Part shown: in pieces, positions 9,286 through 17,236 of the stretch | Numbering within the stretch: position 1 is the first letter of the stretch | Layout: each line of letters begins with the position of its first letter | Assembly (NCBI RefSeq): GCF_009392895.1 | Contig: NZ_CP045491.1 | Location: forward strand, 62,001 to 126,000 | DNA from: Natronorubrum aibiense | Lineage (GTDB): Archaea; Halobacteriota; Halobacteria; Halobacteriales; Natrialbaceae | Length of the DNA stretch: 64,000 nucleotides | Reading direction: 5' to 3' | Notes under the pieces: generated by a model | Told to the model about the DNA's origin: nothing | Database searches by the model: none | The model's input: only the letters and a program-made list of their open reading frames with translations | Position numbers and translations under genes: made by a program

Positions 9286-10275
9286 TCAGTGAGCAGAGCG
9301 CCCCTCGCCTACCGGATCGAGAAGGGACCCTGCATCGTCGTGTATCGGAGACAGTCGCGTCCCCTCGACGAGCGATCGGATACCACACTCGAGGCTGATT
9401 CGCGGATCGAAACCGAGCGTTCGCTTCGTTCTCGAGATATCCGCGCCGCTGTGTCGAATGTCGCCCTGTCGAGACTCCCGGTGGACGATGGGAGAGGACG
9501 ACTCAGTTGCATCGCGGATGATCGTCGCCAACTCGTTGATCGACGTTCTGGTTCCAGTTCCGACGTTGTACGCGTTGCCGACGGCGTCAGTCGTCGCTGC
9601 CCGCAGATTCGCTCGAACGATATCGCTCACGTGAACGAAGTCCCGCGTCTGCTCGCCATCGCCCTCAACGGTGATCGGTTCGCCCGCGCGCGCTTGCTCG
9701 AGAAACGTCGAGATGACGCCGCTGTAGGGCCCTTGTTGGCGCGGCCCGTAGGCATTGAAATACCGCAAGGCGACCGTCGGCAGGTCGTACAGCTCCTCGT
9801 AGAGCCGGGCGTACTGATCGAGTGCGAGTTTCTGGACGCCGTACGGTGACGTCGGGTCGGTCGCCGCCGTCTCCGGAACTGGCAGCTCCGACGGATGACC
9901 GTAGACCGCTGCACTCGAGGCCACGACGACTCGTGCATCTTCTTGTCGGGCCTGTTCTAAGACGAGCAAACTCGCATCGAGGTTCGTTTCGTTACTCGCA
10001 CGAGGGGCATCGACGCTTTGGGAAACGCTGACGACCGCAGCGTGATGAAAAATGATATCGACCCCACGGGCTGCCTCCTGGAGGGCGATCGGATCGCGAA
10101 CGTCCCCCTCGACGACGGTCACGTTATCGGGTACGTTCGAACGGTCACCCGACGAGAAATTATCGAGAACGCGGACCTCGTTGTGTGGCGCCAGCGCGTC
10201 AGCGAGGTGACTGCCAATAAAGCCCGCCCCACCGGTCACGAGTACCGTCTTATCGCAGATCGCTTGCGAGTCCAT
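9286..10275 (-). CDS. NAD-dependent epimerase/dehydratase (UDP-glucose 4-epimerase type)
   Basis: The start at ATG 10275 gives 329 residues, the usual length of this extended short-chain dehydrogenase family. The NAD-binding GGAGFIGSHLADAL is at about residues 12-25, the catalytic pair YGVQK (Tyr-x3-Lys) near 140-144, with an upstream SSAAVYG Ser and the substrate-loop RYFNAYGPRQ. Such enzymes epimerise or dehydrate nucleotide sugars for surface polysaccharide or S-layer glycan assembly. The specific sugar cannot be assigned. No glycosyltransferase is adjacent, so it is probably a single-gene unit. Confidence 0.93.
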   Translation of the reverse strand: MDSQAICDKTVLVTGGAGFIGSHLADALAPHNEVRVLDNFSSGDRSNVPDNVTVVEGDVRDPIALQEAARGVDIIFHHAAVVSVSQSVDAPRASNETNLDASLLVLEQARQEDARVVVASSAAVYGHPSELPVPETAATDPTSPYGVQKLALDQYARLYEELYDLPTVALRYFNAYGPRQQGPYSGVISTFLEQARAGEPITVEGDGEQTRDFVHVSDIVRANLRAATTDAVGNAYNVGTGTRTSINELATIIRDATESSSPIVHRESRQGDIRHSGADISRTKRTLGFDPRISLECGIRSLVEGTRLSPIHDDAGSLLDPVGEGRSAH

Positions 10276-10459
10276 TGCCTCGAGCCACCACCTCGCCACC
10301 GTTTAGTATAGCACTCGTACCGCGGAGATACTGCGTTCCTAGCGCGAGTATGTACGGGCTACTGCCGTGAGGCAGGCGACGGAACTGGCGCGATGAGGCC
10401 GACTACCGTGCTATCGGACAACAGAAGGTATTATGCACGACGGTTGGCAACTCCCGGCA

Positions 10460-11833
10460 ATGAGTGTCGACCTCGTCGTACGCAACTGCACCGTCGTCAC
10501 CCCCGCCGGGCGAACGCCCGATGCGGGCGTCGCCGTCGAGGACGGAACCATCGTCGCCGTCGGGAAAAGCGATCGGCTGCCCGACGCGGATCGCGTCCTC
10601 GACGGCGAGGGGAAAGTCCTGGTCCCTGGCATCGTCGACGGCCACATCCACAACCGCGAACCGGGACTCGAGTACAAAGAGGACTGGGAGTCGGCCACGC
10701 GCGCAGCAGCCGCCGGCGGCGTGACGACTGTCGTCGGGATGCCCAACACCGATCCGGTGATCGATCGGCCGGAACACCTCGAATTGAAGTTCGACCGCGG
10801 GGAGGCGTCGGCCCACGTCGACTTCCAGAGCTACGTCGTCGTTACGTCCGAAAACATAGCGCTGATTCCGGAGTTAGACGAGGCTGGTGCGATCGGCTAC
10901 AAGATCTTTCTTGGCTCGACAGTCGGGGACGTCCCGCCGCCGAACGACGGCGAGATCCTCGAGGCGATGGAAAAAATCCGAAAGACGGGCAAACGCCTCG
11001 GCTTCCACGAAGAAAATGGCGAGATCATCGACCACTACACCGAACAGTTCAAAGCGGCCGGGAAGAACGACCCAATCGATCACTCCCACTCGCGACCCGT
11101 CATCGCCGAGCAAGAAGCCGTCGAGCGGATGCTCACCTTCGCCGAGGAAACCGGTGCCAAGATCCACATGTTCCACGTCTCCTCGGGCTCGGCTGCCGAA
11201 GCCGTCGCTCGCGGGAAGGACCGCGGTATCGACGTCACCGCCGAAACTTGCCCCCACTATCTGTGGTTTACCGAGGACGTCATGCGCGAAAAAGGGAATC
11301 CAGCGCGGATCCAGCCCCCGATCCGAGACGCTGAAGAGCAGGCAACACTCTGGGAAGTCGGCATCGACGAGGGCGCGATCGACAGCATCGCGACCGACCA
11401 CGCACCCCACACCCCCGAGGAAAAGAAAGTCGACGACCCCTTCGGCAACACCTGGGACGCGATCTCGGGCTTCGTCGGCCTCGAGACCGAAGTGCCGGCG
11501 CTGCTCACCTTCGTCAATGAGGGCCGACTCACCCTCGAGGAGTGGGTCCGTCGCCACTCGACCCGTCCCGCCCAGATCTGGGGGCTGTACCCCAAGAAGG
11601 GCTCGCTGCAGGTCGGCACCGACGCCGACTTCACGATCGTCGATCCCGACCTCGAGTGGACGCTCGAGGACAGCGACGACCTCCACTCGAAAAACTGCGT
11701 GACGCCGTTCGTCGGCGAATCGTTCACCGGAAAGGCGGTGTCCACCGTCGTCCGTGGCGAGGTAGTGTACGAAGATGGAGACGTGGTCGGCGAGTCGGGA
11801 TACGGGACTCGAGTCGACGTAGACGACGTATAA
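10460..11833 (+). CDS. pyrC: Dihydroorotase
   Basis: The protein has 457 residues from ATG 10460. A TATA-like GGTATTATGC about 30 nt upstream suggests a leaderless transcript. The amidohydrolase metal ligands are all visible: DGHIHNREPG at the first strand, the carboxylated Lys in GYKIFLGST, HEENGEI, KIHMFHVSSG, and the terminal Asp/His in IATDHAPHTPEEK. Dihydroorotase closes N-carbamoyl-aspartate to dihydroorotate in de novo pyrimidine synthesis. The next enzyme, dihydroorotate dehydrogenase, is encoded 5.4 kb away at 17237. The C-terminal SKNCVTPFVGESFTG is the usual end of archaeal PyrC. Confidence 0.95.
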   Translation: MSVDLVVRNCTVVTPAGRTPDAGVAVEDGTIVAVGKSDRLPDADRVLDGEGKVLVPGIVDGHIHNREPGLEYKEDWESATRAAAAGGVTTVVGMPNTDPVIDRPEHLELKFDRGEASAHVDFQSYVVVTSENIALIPELDEAGAIGYKIFLGSTVGDVPPPNDGEILEAMEKIRKTGKRLGFHEENGEIIDHYTEQFKAAGKNDPIDHSHSRPVIAEQEAVERMLTFAEETGAKIHMFHVSSGSAAEAVARGKDRGIDVTAETCPHYLWFTEDVMREKGNPARIQPPIRDAEEQATLWEVGIDEGAIDSIATDHAPHTPEEKKVDDPFGNTWDAISGFVGLETEVPALLTFVNEGRLTLEEWVRRHSTRPAQIWGLYPKKGSLQVGTDADFTIVDPDLEWTLEDSDDLHSKNCVTPFVGESFTGKAVSTVVRGEVVYEDGDVVGESGYGTRVDVDDV

Positions 11834-12142
11834 CTGAACTGAACCGTTTTCAGCCGCTGTCTTCGATGGGTATGGCGAGTAGTGACGGTACTCGAGCGGT
11901 CGCGTTCGGCATCGGTAGCCCGTCGTTGACACGCTCGAGAACAGTCAGGAAATCTGTAACGAGTTGACTACTGTTTGTCGAGTTCCTCGAGACTCTCTCT
12001 AGCGGTTCGCATGGCTGTGTATATATACACCCCTTCATCCGGTCGATTGAGATGACTCACTCGGAGCCGGGCGTCGTCGGCAGTGCCGACGGCTCGCCGC
12101 GGCGAGATATCGTGTCGCGGTGATCCGGCTCCGTAGTGGGGG
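11834..12142. other. Intergenic region upstream of the SipW-type protein gene
   Basis: No gene is seen. The region holds a perfect TA-rich palindrome at 12017-12030 and ends immediately before a G-run (GTGGGGG) next to the start codons at 12143/12152, which may act as ribosome binding site. Confidence 0.45.
12017..12030. promoter_or_regulatory. Palindromic TATA-containing element
   Basis: GTGTATATATACAC is a perfect 14-bp palindrome 113 nt ahead of ATG 12143. It can serve as TATA box for the downstream secreted-protein gene with a leader of about 85-100 nt, and its symmetry would also suit a dimeric regulator. Function is inference. Confidence 0.4.
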
Positions 12143-13732
12143 ATGACAACCATGACAGACGAAATGAATTCGATCTCGAGGCGTAACGTGCTCGCAGGAC
12201 TCGGTACCATCGGTGTCGGTGGGGCACTCGTGGGCGCAGGTACAGGTGCGTTCTTCAGTGACAAGGAGACGTTCAAAGACAACAGGCTCGTTGCAGGCGC
12301 ACTCGATCTTAAAGTCGACTGGCAGGAACACTACAGCGACTGGAGTGACGACGAGCTCGATGATGGTGACGACGGCGAGTTGGACATCACGATGGAAGAC
12401 CCCAGCGACGACAGCTACGTCGGCTTCCCGACGCAGGCTGAGGAGTATCTCCTCTGGGTCCACGAGAGCGACGTCGACCAGTTCATGATGAACACGGCCA
12501 TCGAGGCGTTCCCGGACACGAACAACGACGGAATACAGGATCTCCCGAGTGGGTGGACTAATCCGGACTCCGACAACTACTTCTGTAATGTAGCGGCCGA
12601 CATCCCCAACGTCCTCGAGTCAAGCTGGCGGACGAACAACACGATCGGCGGCGAACCGAACCCACAGACAACCAATCCCGGCGACCCACTGATCAACATC
12701 AGCGACGTCAAGCCTGGTGACTTCGGCGAGTTGACGCTCAGTTTTCACCTGTGTGATAACCCCGGCTACGTCTGGTTGACCGGAAAGCTACGGGACGCCG
12801 CAGAGAATGGGCTCACGGAGCCCGAGGAGAAAGATCCCGACGAAATGGAAGGCGTCGTCGAACTCCTCGACGAAATCCTGGTCCAGTTCTGGCTGGACAA
12901 CTCCGACGAAGGCGATGCTGAACCGGGTGATAATATCTATCAAGACGAGGAGCCACTGCTCTTCCCCGAACCGCTTACGCTACGGGAAGCGCTCGCGCTT
13001 CTGGAAAATTCCAACGACGGGCTCGGGATTCCGATCGGACCTGAAATGGACAGCACCGGGAATGGTGGTATCCTCACGCCAGGAATCTGTCCCGAAGAGC
13101 CCTACGACAGTGTGGAGAACAGTCAAGACGTGTTCTCAGACGGGACAAATCGCCAACGGGTGAACCCGTTCTGCTCGGACTTCGGTCTCGTTGAGGCACT
13201 CAGAGTCGAATCCGAAGACCTTCCGGACGAGGGGACCGAGACGTACACGACGCCGTACGGCGACATCCAGATCACGACATCGGATACGGGTACGATCACG
13301 TCCTGGGAAACCGACGCGACGCCCGACGGCGAACTCGACGACGAGGACGGATTCTGCGTCTCCAAAGTCATTGTCAAAGGTGGGCAACCGAGCGCGGGGA
13401 GCGCAAATATCTACAGTTACGACGCCGACAGCGACGGCAGTAGCGGCGACGAGGGAATGTTCACGACGCCCAGCGAACAAGACATCAGCAACGTCAAGTT
13501 CTGCGTCGACCTGCGAGAGCAACCCAATGGTGACGGTGGCCGAGAGTGCTACGAAAACTCCACGACCCAATACGTGGGCTTTTCGTGGTGGCTGCCGGTC
13601 GACCATGCCAACGAGATCCAGACTGACTCCGTGGAATTCGACATCGGCTTCTACACCGAACAGTGCCGCCACAACGATGGCACTGGAATGCGAGAGAGTC
13701 CGATCGGCGTCGAAGGACAGAAAGACGAGTAG
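12143..13732 (+). CDS. SipW-dependent-type (TasA/camelysin-like) secreted protein
   Basis: The protein has 529 residues (or 526 from ATG 12152). The N-terminus ISRRNVLAGLGTIGVGGALVGAGTGAFFSDKETFKDNRLVAG is the SipW-type signal, a hydrophobic stretch ending in a FFSDxET motif just after cleavage. The body has the camelysin/TasA-type beta blocks, such as ISDVKPGDFGELTLSFHLCDNPGYVWL and, near the end, YVGFSWWLPVDHANEIQTDSVEFDIGFYTEQ. Seven or more Cys residues could pair outside the cell. In bacteria TasA and CalY form matrix fibres after SipW cleavage. Here a candidate dedicated signal peptidase lies in the convergent operon. Secretion is well supported; fibre formation is inference. Confidence 0.85.
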   Translation: MTTMTDEMNSISRRNVLAGLGTIGVGGALVGAGTGAFFSDKETFKDNRLVAGALDLKVDWQEHYSDWSDDELDDGDDGELDITMEDPSDDSYVGFPTQAEEYLLWVHESDVDQFMMNTAIEAFPDTNNDGIQDLPSGWTNPDSDNYFCNVAADIPNVLESSWRTNNTIGGEPNPQTTNPGDPLINISDVKPGDFGELTLSFHLCDNPGYVWLTGKLRDAAENGLTEPEEKDPDEMEGVVELLDEILVQFWLDNSDEGDAEPGDNIYQDEEPLLFPEPLTLREALALLENSNDGLGIPIGPEMDSTGNGGILTPGICPEEPYDSVENSQDVFSDGTNRQRVNPFCSDFGLVEALRVESEDLPDEGTETYTTPYGDIQITTSDTGTITSWETDATPDGELDDEDGFCVSKVIVKGGQPSAGSANIYSYDADSDGSSGDEGMFTTPSEQDISNVKFCVDLREQPNGDGGRECYENSTTQYVGFSWWLPVDHANEIQTDSVEFDIGFYTEQCRHNDGTGMRESPIGVEGQKDE

Positions 13733-13989
13733 CGGTCGAACCCTCGTCTCGAGTCCCCTCTAACTCACGTCGACGAGGAGCCGACGACAGTATTTTTGCG
13801 CACGCGTGTACTATTGTATTGGTCTCGAGGATGACAGGGACGGATAGATTCCCTGAGAAGCTGTCTCTTGTCACCAGTACATCAGGCTGAGAGCGGATCG
13901 AATGTGCTGCCTATACAGAACAGGCCAACCCGAGAGCGACACGCACGGACAGTCAGCACGCAGTACCAGAGACGGTATCACGTTCTTAC

Positions 13990-14157
13990 TCATTCGACGG
14001 AAGACGTGAGAGACCGTCGTCGCTCAAACTCGCGCCGCTCCCGCGCGTTCGTGTTCGTCTCCATGGCAATTGGAGGATAGACGGACGGCATGCCCGGCTG
14101 CCACCGGTCGACGAATCGATCGGCCATCACGGACGGTTTCCGGTTCGCGACCGCCAC
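13990..14157 (-). CDS. Possible small protein of unknown function
   Basis: The frame encodes up to 55 residues from a GTG at 14157, or 45 from ATG 14127 (MADRFVDRWQPGMPSVYPP...). Third codon positions are G/C-rich in the haloarchaeal manner, unlike other frames here. A TATA-like TTAATATAG about 35-40 nt upstream on the minus strand would fit a short leader. There is no recognisable domain. It may be a real small gene or a chance frame next to the repeat element. Confidence 0.3.
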   Translation of the reverse strand: MAVANRKPSVMADRFVDRWQPGMPSVYPPIAMETNTNARERREFERRRSLTSSVE

Positions 14158-14220
14158 ACCGGCGTTGATGATTCCGGTGACACTAAGTGATACTATATTA
14201 ACAGTTAAAGGGAGTGATAC

Positions 14221-14258
14221 ATGCATCGCACAGTTGTCGTGCGATGCGGTATGCATCG
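14221..14258. repeat. Stem-loop with nested ATGCATCG copies
   Basis: GCATCGCAC at 14223-14231 pairs perfectly with GTGCGATGC at 14239-14247 around a 7-nt loop AGTTGTC. ATGCATCG recurs at 14221 and 14251. The core CAGTTGTCGTGCGAT resembles CAGCTGTCGTGCGAT of the repeat at 42592, so this may be a diverged member of that family. Confidence 0.65.
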
Positions 14259-14581
14259 ACGTTCAGTTACTATCTTCAGTGCGTGCCTCCTGCAGAATTG
14301 GCGTGGAACAGCAGTGGTGCCGTTCGGCTCCATCACCTCGTCACGGTTCTCTCACTCGCGATCGCGTTCGTGCCGCCGGTTCCGTTCGTTGTACGATACG
14401 TCCGGCGCGTTCATCATACAGTCCGTCGTATTCGTCGCTGCGTTTTGTTCTTGCTGGCACACTACGGAAGGCCGGATTCGAGCAACGAAACTGAGAGCGC
14501 TTCTCACTGGGCTTGTCGAAACAGCACAACGGAAAGCCGTCGTGGAGACGAAGAAAAACTTAGGTATTGCGAACAACAGCT

Positions 14582-15301
14582 TCACTCACTGTCAGCGTCG
14601 ATCTCATCCGCGTCACTGCTGGTGTCGCTGCTCTCATCGTCGGTACCTGTGTCGTTCGTCTCGTCGGCCTCGTCGTCCGTCCCATCTTCGCTGCTGGAAT
14701 CGCTGGTCTCATTTTCACTGCCGTCATCTGTCCCATCTTCGCCGTCAGAATCGCTGGTCTCGTCTTCATTGCCATCGTTCGTCTCGTTCCCACCACCGTC
14801 GTCTGTCTCGTCCTCGCTACTCGAGTCGCTCGTCTCGTCGGTGCTTGCGGTAGTCACCCCAGCTGTCCCAGCAGAATCCTCAAGAACGGATAGCGTTCCG
14901 TTCTCGCTGTCACCGTTGGCAGTGACTTCCCAGTCGATGTCGTCCGCCGTCGTGGTGTCGAACTCGTGGCTCGTAGTCCACGTCTCACCGCCCTCGAGGA
15001 CGCCCGACTCCGTTTCGACGGTCTCGTTGTCGACGACCACCTCGTACTCGGTCCAGATCGGCCCATGACCGTCGTTCTCGACGGTGACCTCGAGCGTCGC
15101 CGTCTCGTTACGGGTGACGTTGGCCGGGGCGTCAGCGGTGACGGAGACGCGGTCCCACTCCTCGGCGGCGCTGACGGAGTTGTCCTCGAACGTACTCGCA
15201 TCGCTGAAGAGTGCTATCGTGGGTGTGAACGTGACCGCCGTCACGAGCAGTCCGAGAATCGCGATCCCGACGAGGAACGCGACACCGTGTTTCCCCATCA
15301 T
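14582..15301 (-). CDS. SipW-type secreted protein with CARDB-like domain and acidic Ser/Asp tail
   Basis: The protein has 239 residues. The N-terminal hydrophobic stretch ends in ALFSDASTFEDNSVSA, the same SipW-type post-cleavage motif as in the 12143 protein. Residues 50-140 are a beta-sandwich with CARDB features (VTRNETATLEVTVENDGHGPIWTEYEVVVDN, LEGGETWTTSHEF). The last 90 residues are almost only Ser, Asp, Glu, Asn, Thr and Gly, a flexible extracellular tail. Its ATG overlaps the stop of the signal peptidase gene by 4 nt (ATGA), so the two are co-translated. It is a plausible dedicated substrate of that peptidase. Confidence 0.8.
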   Translation of the reverse strand: MMGKHGVAFLVGIAILGLLVTAVTFTPTIALFSDASTFEDNSVSAAEEWDRVSVTADAPANVTRNETATLEVTVENDGHGPIWTEYEVVVDNETVETESGVLEGGETWTTSHEFDTTTADDIDWEVTANGDSENGTLSVLEDSAGTAGVTTASTDETSDSSSEDETDDGGGNETNDGNEDETSDSDGEDGTDDGSENETSDSSSEDGTDDEADETNDTGTDDESSDTSSDADEIDADSE

Positions 15302-15996
15302 CGTTCCGCCTCCGAATCGGTACCGTCGTCGAGTGCTGGGGCGTGCCCAGCCGTCTCGTCAGCGGCGGGCTCCAGCGCTGGCGTCTCGTTCGTCGTCCCC
15401 TCGAGTTCGGGCTGTCCACCGTCGTCCGTTGGACCGTCTGGATCGAGGATGGACTCGAGCAGCGCTTCACCGTCGTCAACGTAGCCGAACTCCCGAAGCA
15501 ACTGCCAACTGCCCGATGCGACGAGTGCAAGTCCCGGCCCGATCACGAGAACGAACAGGCCGAGACTCGAGCGAGCGAACAGGAGCAAGTGGCCCAGATA
15601 CGGAATATGCCAGTGGAGTTCGCCCTGTGCGTACTCGGCCGGGACGAGTCCCTCGTCCGGGTTGTCGTTGGCATCACCTTTTAGCTCGAAGTACCGTTCG
15701 CCGTCTTCCTCGACGACGTCGACGACTCTGTGCGTGACATAGCCCGAATCATCGCTGCTCCCATCGTGGAAGGTGACGACATCACCAGTCTCGATCTCGT
15801 CCGGTGAGACGTCCTGCGTAACGATGACGTCACCCGACTCGATCGTCGGGCTCATGCTCCCGGATGTGACGATGTATGTATCGTCGCCACCGACGAGCCC
15901 CGGAACGGCGATTATCCCCACGAGCAACAGCAGGATCAACAGGCCGCCGCCGAGGAGGACAGTGAGCCCGGTTTTCACGCTCGAGGGCACGTTCAT
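15298..15996 (-). CDS. Signal peptidase I (archaeal/SipW type)
   Basis: The protein has 232 residues: a transmembrane helix near 8-32, the catalytic Ser in SGSMSPTIESGDVI (about residues 46-59), and a His in place of the bacterial Lys base in YVTHRVVDV. This Ser/His pair is diagnostic of archaeal and SipW/ER-type signal peptidases. ELKGDANDNPDEGLVP is the conserved box E region. A second hydrophobic segment near 140-165 and an acidic cytoplasmic tail follow. It overlaps the upstream DUF7344 gene and the downstream SipW-type gene by 4 nt each. It probably processes the SipW-type precursors encoded on both sides. Confidence 0.93.
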   Translation of the reverse strand: MNVPSSVKTGLTVLLGGGLLILLLLVGIIAVPGLVGGDDTYIVTSGSMSPTIESGDVIVTQDVSPDEIETGDVVTFHDGSSDDSGYVTHRVVDVVEEDGERYFELKGDANDNPDEGLVPAEYAQGELHWHIPYLGHLLLFARSSLGLFVLVIGPGLALVASGSWQLLREFGYVDDGEALLESILDPDGPTDDGGQPELEGTTNETPALEPAADETAGHAPALDDGTDSEAER

Positions 15997-16589
15997 GCTC
16001 CCTCACCTCCGATTTCGTTCGGCGGTTCGCCACTCGTCCCGAGTCGCATCCGACTGTCGTGGCGGACGTGGACCACGGCTGAGAGGGTAAACAACGCCGT
16101 CACCAGAGATGTCCCGGCCAGTGGTGGAATCAGCGAAAACGGGAGGAGTCCAGCCCACATTCCTACGACGAACCCGGTACAGAGGACGCCCAGTCCGACG
16201 TAGTACTTGCTCCACGGGATGTCGTCGTGTGGAACGACGTCGAGATACACCTCGAGTTCCGATGCAGCGTCGGTGAGGGCGACGATCCCACGGCCGGCGT
16301 CGAACGAGACGACACCGCCATCGTCCAGTTTCGGCAGGTGTGACTGCCGTAACGCGGTGTAGACACGCGTTCGCTGCTCGTAGGTGACCTCCGCTGTGGA
16401 AATGCCGTTCTCCCAGGCAGCGACGTGTGAGACGAGTTCACGGAGGGTGGCAACACCGTCGGTCTGTTTGAGGTAGTGTAAGACGTACCGGCGTCGTCGA
16501 CAACTCAACAGTTCGAAGGCGACGTCTTGAGACAGCGCCGGTGTGCGGGCTGTCGACGCAGTGTCCGCTCGTGAAACGCTCGTTGACAT
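15993..16589 (-). CDS. DUF7344 winged-helix membrane protein, first gene of the signal peptidase operon
   Basis: Translation from ATG 16589 (16592 is equally possible) gives 198 residues. FELLSCRRRRYVLHYLKQTDGVATLRELVSHVAAWEN and RVYTALRQSHLPKLDDGGVVSFD form the DUF7344 winged helix. Two helices near 125-165 anchor it in the membrane. Its stop overlaps the signal peptidase start (ATGA), so it is translationally coupled to the SipW module and is the best candidate for its regulator. It is the third DUF7344 paralogue in the window and the only one tied to an operon. Confidence 0.85.
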   Translation of the reverse strand: MSTSVSRADTASTARTPALSQDVAFELLSCRRRRYVLHYLKQTDGVATLRELVSHVAAWENGISTAEVTYEQRTRVYTALRQSHLPKLDDGGVVSFDAGRGIVALTDAASELEVYLDVVPHDDIPWSKYYVGLGVLCTGFVVGMWAGLLPFSLIPPLAGTSLVTALFTLSAVVHVRHDSRMRLGTSGEPPNEIGGEGA

Positions 16590-16822
16590 CATCGCCCCGA
16601 ACATGAAACAAGCGCATTCGTTGCCGGAATAGACACCCTCCAGCGCGAATAGACGGCGGTTGCAGTGGCTGTACAGATACACCGGATCGATCGCACATTT
16701 CTGCCCATATTGCGGCCATCACGTCAACTATGGATAGTTATGGGCGAGATAGAACGTCAGCTACTGTGACGTAATCGCGTTTGATCACGGTTAAAGACGG
16801 TTTCGAGACCATTACTGTCACT

Positions 16823-17038
16823 ATGAACGATACATTCAACAGCGAATCGACGTGGCAGCGTGACACCACCCATCGTCGAAAGCGCGTCACCGGTACTCAG
16901 ATCCGACGGATTAGACGTTGCGAGGTCGCAACCAGAATCCCACAGGTAGACTGGTGGCAGTTCTCAGTTCGTGAAGTCGCCGATGGGATTATATTCACCC
17001 CCGATACAACCGAATTTCGTAAAATTATAGATGAGTGA
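16823..17038 (+). CDS. Small hypothetical protein
   Basis: The frame from ATG 16823 encodes 71 residues (MNDTFNSESTWQRDTTHRR...FTPDTTEFRKIIDE). The C-terminal half reads like a short globular unit (QVDWWQFSVREVADGIIFTPDTTEF) and I do not recognise the family. Base use is AT-richer than in neighbours. An in-frame start 14 codons earlier (16781) exists but looks less natural. It is divergent from the DUF7344-signal peptidase operon and may share its promoter region. Confidence 0.5.
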   Translation: MNDTFNSESTWQRDTTHRRKRVTGTQIRRIRRCEVATRIPQVDWWQFSVREVADGIIFTPDTTEFRKIIDE

Positions 17039-17236
17039 GAGGGTCAATCCCCAGCGACTCCGGTCCCGTCGTCGAACCCCGGCGAGAGGATTCAACACCT
17101 CGAGAAATTCGGACGGAACGCACCGATAGAACCGTCGACCCAGCGGAACTGCACGGCCTCGACGATGCGAGCGACGGCCCCGAATCCGGCGGCTAACGGC
17201 ACAGACCGGCCGACACGGTCACATCGTGTCTGATGA

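Larger units (their letters stand above)
13733..14581. other. Long spacer between convergent SipW-type genes
   Basis: It contains one doubtful small frame (13990-14157, minus) and a stem-loop at 14223-14247 related to the dispersed palindromic repeat. Otherwise no domain-bearing frame is visible; long plus-strand open frames from 14214 lack normal haloarchaeal codon use and are rich in Cys and Arg. Confidence 0.45.

Noticed and set aside
14214-15068. Plus-strand open frame of 284 residues rich in Ser and Val
   Set aside because: Mostly antisense to the CARDB-type SipW protein; the first part lacks haloarchaeal codon bias.
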